Position numbers and translations under genes: made by a program. Below, one piece after another: positions 7,717-14,785 of a stretch of 32,654 nucleotides of DNA. The notes under the pieces were generated by a model that worked only from the letters and a program-made list of their open reading frames with translations, made no database searches and was not told where the DNA came from. Origin of the DNA: Evtepia sp. (GTDB lineage Bacteria; Bacillota; Clostridia; Oscillospirales; Oscillospiraceae). The stretch spans positions 1 to 32,654 of the forward strand of contig JAHHRP010000004.1 in NCBI GenBank assembly GCA_020025735.1, read 5' to 3'. How positions within the stretch are numbered: position 1 is the first letter of the stretch; each line of letters begins with the position of its first letter.

Positions 7717-8766
7717 ATGAAGAAACGGCAACGGAGCGTATCATTGGTTATGGGCTTTGTGCTGGCTCTGAGTTTGGCTCTGCCAGTTGGGGCAGCAAAC
7801 AACTTGGAGACAGCGGCAAACCAGACAGCAGCGTATTTGCTTCAGACCGTGTCTACTCCCCAGACGGGAGACATCGGTGGTGAATGGGTGGTTCTAGGGC
7901 TTGCACGGGGGGAGTATTCGGTGCCTGACTCCTATTGGACGGCCTATCTTGGCGTATTGGATGCGCATGTGAAATCGGTTCAGGGAGTGCTCTCTACCCG
8001 GAAATATACGGAATATGCACGGGTAGCGCTTACGCTCACCGCCCTGGGAAAGGACCCAACCAATGTAGCAGGGTATAATCTGTTGGCTCCCTTAGGGGAG
8101 TTCAGCGGAGTGCTTGGACAAGGACTCAATGGTGCAGTGTGGGCGCTGTTAGCCCTGGATGCTGGGGACTATGATGTGCCCAAAGTGTCGGGGGATCAAG
8201 CAACACGGGAGAGATATGTACAGGAGATTCTCCGCCGTCAAGGGACCGCAGGTGGTTGGTCTCTTGGGGCAGGGGAGCCAGACCCGGATATAACTGCTAT
8301 GGCGCTTCAGGCGCTGGCACCTTACCAGGAGCAGAAAGCGGTCGGACAGGCAGTAGCGCGGGGTGTTGCTTGGCTTTCCGACCACCAGCTTCCTGACGGC
8401 AATTTTTCCAGCTGGGACGGAGCAAATGCGGAGAGTGTAGCACAGGTTATTTTGGCCCTGTGCCGATTGGGAATTGATCTAGAGGACAGCCGCTTTGTAA
8501 AGAATGGGCATACGCTTCTTCAGGCGCTGCTGTCCTATCAGCAAGCCGATGGCAGCTTCCGCCATACGCAATCTGGGGATGGTCAGGGACAGATGGCAAC
8601 AGAACAGGCATTTTTAGCACTGACTGGGGCATGGCGAGCAGAAAAAGGCTTGCCAGACCTTTATACGATGAAAAAGAAGGAGAGCGACGGTGCACATAAC
8701 ATTGTGATTGTACCTAAGGGGGAATGGCCCACAAGCTTTAAGGTTCTCTTCCCTCAGCTGGCCTAA
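7717..8766 (+). CDS. Secreted alpha/alpha-toroid protein (transcobalamin alpha-domain-like)
   Basis: The start at 7717 has AAGGAG 9 nt upstream and gives a 349-residue product with a clear signal peptide (residues 1-27, cleavage near VGAA). The rest is repeated helix pairs of the alpha/alpha-toroid type, with G-GGWS and LPDGNFSSW turns like those of the toroid in the preceding gene. There is no DUF4430 domain and no SLH repeat. It begins 17 nt after the giant gene and ends 12 nt before the DUF4430-only gene, so it is in the same operon. Automated pipelines would probably call it a prenyltransferase or squalene-cyclase-like protein, but a secreted B12-operon member is better read as a soluble alpha half of a corrinoid-binding pair. 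That role is inference. Confidence 0.75.
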   Translation: MKKRQRSVSLVMGFVLALSLALPVGAANNLETAANQTAAYLLQTVSTPQTGDIGGEWVVLGLARGEYSVPDSYWTAYLGVLDAHVKSVQGVLSTRKYTEYARVALTLTALGKDPTNVAGYNLLAPLGEFSGVLGQGLNGAVWALLALDAGDYDVPKVSGDQATRERYVQEILRRQGTAGGWSLGAGEPDPDITAMALQALAPYQEQKAVGQAVARGVAWLSDHQLPDGNFSSWDGANAESVAQVILALCRLGIDLEDSRFVKNGHTLLQALLSYQQADGSFRHTQSGDGQGQMATEQAFLALTGAWRAEKGLPDLYTMKKKESDGAHNIVIVPKGEWPTSFKVLFPQLA

Positions 8767-8778
8767 GGAGGCAGAAGG

Positions 8779-9543
8779 ATGAACAAGAAGAAATGGATCA
8801 TCGGGGGGAGTTTACTGGCGGTTTTGCTCCTTCTGGCGGTTTGTTTTGGGGGGAATCATGGTGAGTTTCCAGAGGAACCTTTGGTTTCTGCCCAGAGTCA
8901 ACAGAGCCAGGTGGAACAACAGCCGAAAGAGGAACTGTTGCCTCCAGCAGAGGAAAAGGTTCCTGAGAACTCCTCAGAGGAGCTTCCTGCCCTCCAGGAG
9001 AAGGAAGCAAAGGCACCAGAAAAGGAGGGTTCCCCATCCGCGGAGAAACCTGTTGCCAAGCCTCCTGTTAAGCCGCCCGAAAAGGAGGAAGCACGTCCTC
9101 CGGTTCGACCTGCGTCTCCTGCGCCTCCATCGGCTTCTGTCTGCACAATTTCGATTTCTTGTGCTACGGCCCTGAATCACTTGGATCAGTGCAAACCTGG
9201 GGTAGCGTCCATCTTGCCCAGCAGTGGCTGGTTTTTGCCAGCTACGCAGGTGGACATTACTCCAGGAGAGAGTGTTTTAGAGGTTCTGCGTCGTGTATGT
9301 CGAGAACGGAATATTCACTTGGAGTATACAGAAACACCTGCCTATGGCAACGCCTATATTGAGGGGATTGGGAATCTGTACGAATTTGATGTAGGGGAAC
9401 TGTCTGGCTGGATGTATCAGGTGAATGGAAAATTTCCAAACTATGGCTGTAGTTCCTATTCCGTTCAAGCAGGAGATGTGATATGCTGGGTATATACATG
9501 TGACCAAGGCGCAGATGTAGGCGGCAGCAATGCGGCCAGCTGA
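8779..9543 (+). CDS. Membrane-anchored DUF4430 protein (transcobalamin beta-domain-like)
   Basis: The 254-residue protein has an N-terminal signal anchor (about 6-24), a Pro/Glu/Lys-rich spacer (about 30-120) that would reach through the wall, and a DUF4430 domain at about 121-243. The domain shows GELSGWMYQVNGKFPNYG (206-223) and a YSV-AGDVI-W-Y strand. Seven cysteines (122, 128, 138, 174, 224, 236, 241) fall in the domain, so disulfides are possible. A cysteine at 22 is not in a good lipobox, so a lipoprotein is less likely than a transmembrane anchor. AAGGAGG precedes the start. It could hand corrinoid from the surface proteins to the ECF transporter encoded next; this is inferred from domain and position. 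Confidence 0.8.
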   Translation: MNKKKWIIGGSLLAVLLLLAVCFGGNHGEFPEEPLVSAQSQQSQVEQQPKEELLPPAEEKVPENSSEELPALQEKEAKAPEKEGSPSAEKPVAKPPVKPPEKEEARPPVRPASPAPPSASVCTISISCATALNHLDQCKPGVASILPSSGWFLPATQVDITPGESVLEVLRRVCRERNIHLEYTETPAYGNAYIEGIGNLYEFDVGELSGWMYQVNGKFPNYGCSSYSVQAGDVICWVYTCDQGADVGGSNAAS

Positions 9544-9564
9544 ATGAAAGGGTGGTGGGTGCTG

Positions 9565-10467
9565 ATGAAAGGAAAGGCCTTTGGTACCTGCCACCCTAGT
9601 GTGCTGCTCTTATATTTTCTGTTGGTGTTGACTTTTTCTGTCTGTCTGATGCATCCAATTTGCCTGATGATCTCGCTGATCAGTGCGTTGGGGTGCAACC
9701 TTCTTTTGCGTGGTGGCCGGGCTTTACGCCAGAGCCTTCGCTGGCTGTTTCCGGTGATTTTTTTGGCGGCGGCGGTCAATCCATTGTTTGTTCACCGAGG
9801 CGTGACGGTGCTGGGGTATTTTCCTGGGGGAAATCCACTGACTTTGGAGAGTATCTTATATGGGATTGGTGGTGCGGCACTGTTGGGAGCGGTATTGCTG
9901 TGGTCCCTATGTTGGAATGAAGTGTTTTCTTCCGATAAGGTACTCTATCTCTTTGGGCGTTTGACGCCGTCTCTATCCCTGGTATTGTCTATGACCTTGT
10001 CCTTTGTGCCTCGCTTGCATCAACAGTTGAAAGCAACAACGCAGGCGCAGGCTGCACTGTCTGGGGGAAGGGCGCCTCGAAGATTGCTTGCTCGCGTTAA
10101 AAAGGGAAGTGCTGTGCTGTCTGTCTTGCTGACCTGGAGCTTGGAACAGTCGATTGAGACTGGGGATACCATGAGGAGTCGAGGATATGGTCTGCCGGGA
10201 CGGACGACTTTTTCCAACTACCGCATGACCTTTCGGGACAAGGGGTTGCTCTTATGGCTGGCTGTAGTAGGAGGCGGGGTTCTCTGGGGCTGGGCTGGTG
10301 GAGCATTGGCCTTTTCTTATTACCCCGCAATGATGGGGGCGTGGAGTCCAACCACAGCGGTATTTTTGGCGTGCTACCTAGCTTTATGCCTAACACCAGC
10401 GGCTTTGGAAGGATGGGAGGAGCTGCAATGGAACAGAAGCATCTCAAAGCGCCACGGGATACGGTGA
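9565..10467 (+). CDS. ECF transporter transmembrane subunit EcfT
   Basis: The 300-residue hydrophobic protein matches the energy-coupling factor T subunit. It has N-terminal membrane helices, a long amphipathic cytoplasmic region with a GGRAPR motif near residue 165, and the second Arg-Gly coupling motif M203-R-S-R-G-Y-G, then more membrane helices. EcfT couples the two ATPases to the substrate-binding S protein. I chose 9565 because GG-rich Shine-Dalgarno-like sequence lies at 9549-9558; an ATG at 9544, immediately after the previous stop, is the alternative. Its 3' end overlaps the next gene by 40 nt. It lies in a B12-riboswitch operon beside its own ATPases, so it is probably a dedicated rather than a shared T subunit. 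Confidence 0.8.
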   Translation: MKGKAFGTCHPSVLLLYFLLVLTFSVCLMHPICLMISLISALGCNLLLRGGRALRQSLRWLFPVIFLAAAVNPLFVHRGVTVLGYFPGGNPLTLESILYGIGGAALLGAVLLWSLCWNEVFSSDKVLYLFGRLTPSLSLVLSMTLSFVPRLHQQLKATTQAQAALSGGRAPRRLLARVKKGSAVLSVLLTWSLEQSIETGDTMRSRGYGLPGRTTFSNYRMTFRDKGLLLWLAVVGGGVLWGWAGGALAFSYYPAMMGAWSPTTAVFLACYLALCLTPAALEGWEELQWNRSISKRHGIR

Positions 10468-11168
10468 AACATCGTTTTACCTTTCAGAGGCAGGTGTCTG
10501 AGACAATTCGATTGGGGATTCTTTTGGCGCTGTCGGGGGGGCTGATGGATGCGTATTCGTATCTGTACCGGGGGGAAGTCTTTGCTAACGCGCAGACAGG
10601 AAATATCCTCCTCTTTAGTGTCTGTTTGTCTCAGGGAGAGTGGGCTGTGTCAGTGCAGTATGCCATTCCAGTGTTTGCGTTTGGTATAGGCATTTTGATG
10701 GCATTTCTTGTTCGCCATCGGTTCCTGAACCGAACCGAAAAGATGCATTGGCGGCAGTTCGGGGTGTTGGGAGAAATTTTCATCCTGACACTGGTGGCAT
10801 TTCTGCCTCAGCAAATGAATCTGCTGGCGAATAGTCTGATCTCTCTTGCTTGCGGATTCCAAGTGGAGGCATTCCGTAAGATTCATGGCAACGCCATCGC
10901 GACCACTATGTGTATCGGAAACCTGCGAGCGGGACTACATGCAGCTGCTGAGTTTGCCGTTTCGAAAAAGCGGGAGGACCGAAATCGAGCTGCCACTTAT
11001 TTTACGGTGATTTTGGCATTCGCCATCGGTGCGGTGCTGGGAAACCTAGCCATTCAGCAGTGGCAGAATTTTGCCATTCTATGTAGTAGTGGTTTGCTGC
11101 TGGCTTGCTTTGGTCTAATGTTCTTTCGTAGTCCAGAGGAAGGAGGAGATCCTCATAGCACTCCTTGA
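10428..11168 (+). CDS. YoaK/DUF1275-family membrane protein
   Basis: The 246-residue protein has about six membrane helices and the family landmarks: GGLMDAYSYL near residue 36, an NAQTGNILLFSV segment, and a GFQVEAFRKIHGNAIATTMCIGNLR stretch. These are typical of YoaK/DUF1275 proteins, whose function is unknown. The ATG at 10428 is chosen for GGGAGGAG 5-7 nt upstream; it lies inside the end of ecfT, suggesting translational coupling. Its own 3' end overlaps the probable start of the ATPase fusion. Its place inside a B12 uptake operon hints at a role in corrinoid transport or handling, but nothing in the sequence proves it. Confidence 0.8.
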   Translation: MEQKHLKAPRDTVKHRFTFQRQVSETIRLGILLALSGGLMDAYSYLYRGEVFANAQTGNILLFSVCLSQGEWAVSVQYAIPVFAFGIGILMAFLVRHRFLNRTEKMHWRQFGVLGEIFILTLVAFLPQQMNLLANSLISLACGFQVEAFRKIHGNAIATTMCIGNLRAGLHAAAEFAVSKKREDRNRAATYFTVILAFAIGAVLGNLAIQQWQNFAILCSSGLLLACFGLMFFRSPEEGGDPHSTP

Positions 11169-13584
11169 ACTGAACGGATTGACTTTTTTATATCCTGGGC
11201 AGGAAAACCCGGCCCTGTTGGGGATTGATCTGTCCTTGGATGCGGGTGAGTTTGTGACATTGTGTGGCCCTTCAGGAAGTGGAAAATCTACCTTGCTGCG
11301 CTGCTGCAAATCGCTGCTTACGCCCAATGGGACGTTGAAAGGAAGTCGTTGCTTTCAAGGGATCCCGTTGGAAGAAACAGACCAGCGGTCCCAAATCGCC
11401 AGAATCGGCTATGTGGGGCAGTCCCCAGCTGGACAAGTAGTTACGGATAAGGTGTGGCATGAGCTGGCCTTCGGCCCGGAGAATTTGGGATGGGATCGAG
11501 ATACCATCCGTCGCCGGGTAACGGAGATGGCCAGCTTTTTTGGGATTCAGAGTTGGTTTTATCGAGAGGTATCTTCCTTGTCTGGGGGCCAGCTGCAACT
11601 GCTGGCTTTGGCGGCAGTAATGGTGCTCTCTCCTGATTTGCTGCTGTTGGATGAGCCTACTAGTCAGTTGGACCCCATTGCAGCGGGAAATTTTTTGGAG
11701 ATGCTGGCGAAGCTCAACCGGGAACTGGGTACGACGATCCTTTTATCAGAACATCGTTTGGAAGAAGCGGTTCCGCTCTCTGACCGATTGGTGGTGATGG
11801 AAGAAGGACGTCTGTTGTGCCAAGGTACACCGCGAGAAGCAGGTATGACGCTGGCCAAGCTGTCACATCCGATGGGAGCCTCTCTTCCAGCACCTATGGC
11901 GATCTGGTCGCAGGTGCCCAATGACCAGCCCTGTCCTGTGACAGTGCGAGAGGGAAGAGCCTGGCTGGAAGCGTATGCGGAAGACCATCCTTTGGCAGCC
12001 CTGCCTCCAGAAACCTTGCCTTTGCCAGGAGACGAACTGCTCCGGGGAGAAGATTTGTGGTTTCGCTATGACCGTGATGGGGAATATATCATAAAGGGAT
12101 GTTCCTTGTCGGTCCGGCGTGGGGAATTAACCGCCCTTTTGGGAGGAAATGGAAGCGGTAAGACCACCGTACTGCATTTGCTGGCTGGTGTCTATGCGCC
12201 GCAGCGTGGAAAGTGCGTGAGGGGGACTCGCGTTGCCTTATTGCCGCAAGATCCGCAGGCGGTATTTTTGAAAAAGACAGTGAAAGAGGATTTATTGGCG
12301 CAGATGGAAGAGATGGCTGTTCCTTTGGAAGAGCAGCAGGTTCAGTTAGAAGAAGTCTCGGCCCTGTGTGCTCTGGATGGTTTGCTGGAACGTCACCCTT
12401 ATGATCTGTCTGGGGGGGAGCAGCAGCGAGCAGCACTGGCCAGGGTACTGTTGACTCAGCCGATGGTTTTGTTGCTGGATGAACCTACCAAGGGATTGGA
12501 CAGAGCGTTTCAAGAAAAACTGGCAGATATTCTTCAAACCCTGTTGGACCGAGGGGTGGGAATTCTGATGGTGAGTCATGACATGGATTTTTGTGCCCGT
12601 CATGCACATCGCTGTGCCCTTTTTTTTGATGGGGAGATTGTGACACAGGGTTCGCCCAGGACTTTTTTTTCTGGCAATCGCTTCTATACCACCGCGACCA
12701 ATCGTATGGCTCGAGAATTACTTCCTCAGGCAGTGACTCCAGATGAAGTAGCTGTGTCCTGTGGCGGAAGGGAACAGCGTTTTAGCAAACAAATCCAACA
12801 AAAGTCACCTGAGATTCCAGTGTCCATGTTGCCGCCAGTGGCGCCGATGCTGCCACCGGTCTGTGTAAAAAAGCGCCCACGCTGGGAACCAATAGTGACG
12901 GTAGGTCTGTTCCTTCTGCTGATCGTGCTAACCCTTTTTGTGGGGGAACGTTTATTGGGGGGGCGAAAGTACTATGTGGTCGCCTTGCTGATCTTGTTGG
13001 AAGGCACGATTCCCTTCTTTTTGTCCTTTGAGCGTCGGCGTCCTTCTGCCAGGGAGTTGGTTCTTCTGTCGGTCCTGTGTGCTCTAGGAGTCATAGGCCG
13101 AGCAGCTTTTTTCATGGCACCTCAGTGTAAACCCGTAGCTGCACTGACCATTCTTACTGGAGTGGGGTTGGGTAAAGAGGCTGGCTTTTTGGTTGGCTCG
13201 ATGACGATGCTGGTCTCCAACCTTTTCTTTGGTCAGGGGCCATGGACACCTTGGCAGATGTTTGCGATGGGGTGTATTGGTTTGATGGCAGGTTTGCTCT
13301 TTCGGCGAAGGAAAAAGCGTCCGAAGGGGCTGAGGCTATGTTTGTTTGGCTTCCTTGCAGTGGTGGTGATCTACGGGGGAATTATGAACTCAGCCTCGGC
13401 GTTGATTTGGGCCCATACATGGGATTGGGGACTGATTCTGACCTACTGCTTGGCGGGAGTGCCGATGGATCTTGTCCACGGTGGATGCACAGCTATTTTG
13501 CTTTGGCTGTTGGCAGAGCCTTTTTTAGAAAAGCTGGCAAGGGTGGAGAAAAAATATGGTCTGAGGGATGAGCCTCCGGCATGA
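11155..13584 (+). CDS. Fused ECF transporter: two ATPase domains plus S-component-like membrane domain
   Basis: This single 809-residue polypeptide holds both ECF ATPases and a membrane domain. ATPase 1 has Walker A at 38-46 (Lys44), LSGGQ at 142 and D166-E167. ATPase 2 has Walker A at 330-338 (Lys336), LSGGE at 418 and D442-E443. From about 575 there are some six hydrophobic helices resembling ECF-S substrate-binding proteins such as the cobalamin type. With EcfT two genes upstream, all ECF subunits are present. The coordinates assume an ATA start at 11155, 8 nt after AGGAGG (11141-11146). The first canonical start in frame is TTG at 11179, which has no ribosome site and would cut off the first beta strand of the ATPase. 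Separate A, A' and S genes are the usual arrangement, so this fusion is unusual. B12 specificity is inferred from the riboswitch. Confidence 0.8.
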   Translation: MALLELNGLTFLYPGQENPALLGIDLSLDAGEFVTLCGPSGSGKSTLLRCCKSLLTPNGTLKGSRCFQGIPLEETDQRSQIARIGYVGQSPAGQVVTDKVWHELAFGPENLGWDRDTIRRRVTEMASFFGIQSWFYREVSSLSGGQLQLLALAAVMVLSPDLLLLDEPTSQLDPIAAGNFLEMLAKLNRELGTTILLSEHRLEEAVPLSDRLVVMEEGRLLCQGTPREAGMTLAKLSHPMGASLPAPMAIWSQVPNDQPCPVTVREGRAWLEAYAEDHPLAALPPETLPLPGDELLRGEDLWFRYDRDGEYIIKGCSLSVRRGELTALLGGNGSGKTTVLHLLAGVYAPQRGKCVRGTRVALLPQDPQAVFLKKTVKEDLLAQMEEMAVPLEEQQVQLEEVSALCALDGLLERHPYDLSGGEQQRAALARVLLTQPMVLLLDEPTKGLDRAFQEKLADILQTLLDRGVGILMVSHDMDFCARHAHRCALFFDGEIVTQGSPRTFFSGNRFYTTATNRMARELLPQAVTPDEVAVSCGGREQRFSKQIQQKSPEIPVSMLPPVAPMLPPVCVKKRPRWEPIVTVGLFLLLIVLTLFVGERLLGGRKYYVVALLILLEGTIPFFLSFERRRPSARELVLLSVLCALGVIGRAAFFMAPQCKPVAALTILTGVGLGKEAGFLVGSMTMLVSNLFFGQGPWTPWQMFAMGCIGLMAGLLFRRRKKRPKGLRLCLFGFLAVVVIYGGIMNSASALIWAHTWDWGLILTYCLAGVPMDLVHGGCTAILLWLLAEPFLEKLARVEKKYGLRDEPPA

Positions 13585-13627
13585 CTCCGATCAAAGTTTA
13601 AGGAAACCATGGTTCTGGATGGAAATG

Positions 13628-13672
13628 AAAAACCCTTCAGTCAGCCGAATTTCGGCTGACTGAAGGGTTTGT
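13628..13672. terminator. Bidirectional terminator, 20-bp perfect palindrome
   Basis: Arms 13630-13649 and 13651-13670 are perfectly complementary around one central base. The stem lies between the convergent ECF fusion gene and the XRE-type regulator. The left side has five A residues, giving a T-tract on the minus strand; the plus-strand side is GTT-rich. Confidence 0.8.
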
Positions 13673-13729
13673 GTTTATAAAAGGAAATAATATCTGTCCT
13701 GTGCATAGATGAAAATGGAACGCAGAATT

Positions 13730-14119
13730 TCAGTTGCGGAAAAATCCAATAGCAGGGTTCAACAGGTCAAAGACAATGAGGAAGACCAACACCAGTGTGA
13801 GGAGGCAGCAACAGACAAAGAAACGATGGATCCATAGATCTTTGGAGGTAATCATCGTCTCGTAGATAGCAAGGATTTCTTCGCTGGCTCTGCTTTTTTT
13901 CTCCAAAGTTTGGGAGGGGAGATCCTTGATGCCCACCAGTTCATCGAGAGACCCATCCATAGCGATGACCAAGTCACAAACGGTTTGAAAGCTGGGGTTA
14001 TCGGTCTGGCCTGAGAGAATGCGGTTGATGGTCCCCACCGGGACTCCAGAGAGATCAGAAAGTTGCTGAGTGGTCAGTTTTCTCTTTTCTTTCAAGAGTT
14101 TTAATTCTGTGGAAAGCAT
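13730..14119 (-). CDS. XRE-family regulator with C-terminal transmembrane helix
   Basis: The 129-residue protein begins with a Cro/C1-type helix-turn-helix (about 3-60: LKEKRKLTTQQLSDLSGVP, then VGTINRILSG), a typical XRE DNA-binding domain. After a short linker a strongly hydrophobic segment (about 97-121) follows, so the regulator is probably tethered to the membrane with its HTH in the cytoplasm. The start at 14119 has AGGTGAT 6-7 nt upstream; a longer frame to 14233 has no support. It is convergent with the B12 operon and divergent from the DUF6514-like gene. Its targets and signal are unknown. Confidence 0.75.
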   Translation of the reverse strand: MLSTELKLLKEKRKLTTQQLSDLSGVPVGTINRILSGQTDNPSFQTVCDLVIAMDGSLDELVGIKDLPSQTLEKKSRASEEILAIYETMITSKDLWIHRFFVCCCLLTLVLVFLIVFDLLNPAIGFFRN

Positions 14120-14142
14120 AGTTTGATCACCTATGAGTAAAA

Positions 14143-14151
14143 ATTTTATCA
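14143..14151 (-). promoter_or_regulatory. Possible extended -10 element for the XRE regulator
   Basis: The minus strand reads TGATAAAAT, an extended -10-like element about 25 nt before the start codon. No good -35 is seen at the usual spacing, so this is tentative. Confidence 0.35.
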
Positions 14152-14191
14152 GATATGTGTGCTTTTTTGGGAAACTATCTATGGCCGACAT

Positions 14192-14208
14192 TGACGAATT
14201 TAGTCGAA
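14192..14208. promoter_or_regulatory. Two Spo0A-box-like sequences in tandem
   Basis: TGACGAA (14192-14198) and AGTCGAA (14202-14208) each differ from the 0A-box core TGTCGAA at one base. They lie in the same orientation, 10 bp apart from start to start, about one helical turn. They sit in the divergent gap between the XRE regulator and the DUF6514-like gene. Confidence 0.4.
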
Positions 14209-14311
14209 ATGAGTACCATGAAAACAATCTCACTGATCAATCTAAGTATAGCATTGCAGCCATCAGACTGTAAAGGAAAACTTTGATGAGGTGAAAAAGG
14301 AGTAGACAGTT

Positions 14312-14611
14312 ATGACAGAAAATAGAGGAGAGCAGGGAAAGCGAGTTATTATAGACTCGCGTTGGGATGACCAGATACAGCAAGTTCGCTATCAGGCAGT
14401 TTGCTCCATGGTTCAGGGGTTGCCTGAGGATTATTGTACTTATGGGTTGGAGTGCTTAGGTGACTGCAAAGGTACTTGGGTGCAGATGGATGTCATCAAG
14501 GATGTCTCCCTTAGTCGGGAAATTGTTCTCATGATGGCCAACCGCTTTAATCATCTTGCCCTCTCTCCTCTGCATTTCCGGGATGCAGTGTTGGACAGCT
14601 TGAATGCCTGA
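14312..14611 (+). CDS. Small protein resembling DUF6514 family
   Basis: The 99-residue soluble protein has AAGGAG 8 nt before its ATG. Its C-terminal half has the pattern I recall for DUF6514 proteins of Clostridia: a YGLEC strand, a VIKDVSLSREIVLMMANRFN helix, and a final LSPLHFRDAVLD segment. Function is unknown. It is upstream of spoIIGA but separated from it by a terminator, so it is probably its own transcript. Spo0A-box-like sequences upstream raise the possibility of sporulation control. Family assignment is from memory of the pattern and moderately sure; the coding call itself is firm. Confidence 0.65.
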   Translation: MTENRGEQGKRVIIDSRWDDQIQQVRYQAVCSMVQGLPEDYCTYGLECLGDCKGTWVQMDVIKDVSLSREIVLMMANRFNHLALSPLHFRDAVLDSLNA

Positions 14612-14640
14612 CAAGGCGGTGGAGATAACACAGAACACAG

Positions 14641-14672
14641 GAAAAGGTCTCGCAGGAGGCCTTTTCTTTTTT
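14641..14672 (+). terminator. Rho-independent terminator after the DUF6514-like gene
   Basis: An 11-bp stem with one wobble pair (14641-14651 with 14656-14666) has a 4-nt loop and is followed by six T residues. Confidence 0.85.
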
Positions 14673-14714
14673 GTCCCAAAAGGGAGAACGAAACCGAGTC
14701 ACCAGGTCCTCATT

Positions 14715-14747
14715 CTGACTTTTTTTGAAGAGGAGGAAGCCTATAAT
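14715..14747 (+). promoter_or_regulatory. Putative spoIIG-type promoter with long spacer
   Basis: A perfect TATAAT (14742-14747) lies about 40 nt before spoIIGA. The best -35-like sequence, CTGACT (14715-14720), is 21 nt upstream, longer than the usual 17. The B. subtilis spoIIG promoter also has an over-long spacer (22 bp) and is activated by Spo0A. A TTTTGAA sequence in the spacer weakly resembles a 0A box. Confidence 0.5.
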
Positions 14748-14785
14748 GGGACCCGACAACAGCGCAGGAAGGGGGGGAGAGGTTG

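Noticed and set aside
7717..8766. Prenyltransferase or terpene cyclase enzyme
   Set aside because: The protein is secreted, lies in a cobalamin-riboswitch operon and sits between two DUF4430 genes; the toroid fold alone does not indicate that activity.
8779..8850. Lipoprotein signal in the DUF4430-only protein
   Set aside because: The cysteine at residue 22 is preceded by Leu-Ala-Val, with Val at -1, which does not fit a lipobox; a transmembrane anchor is more likely.
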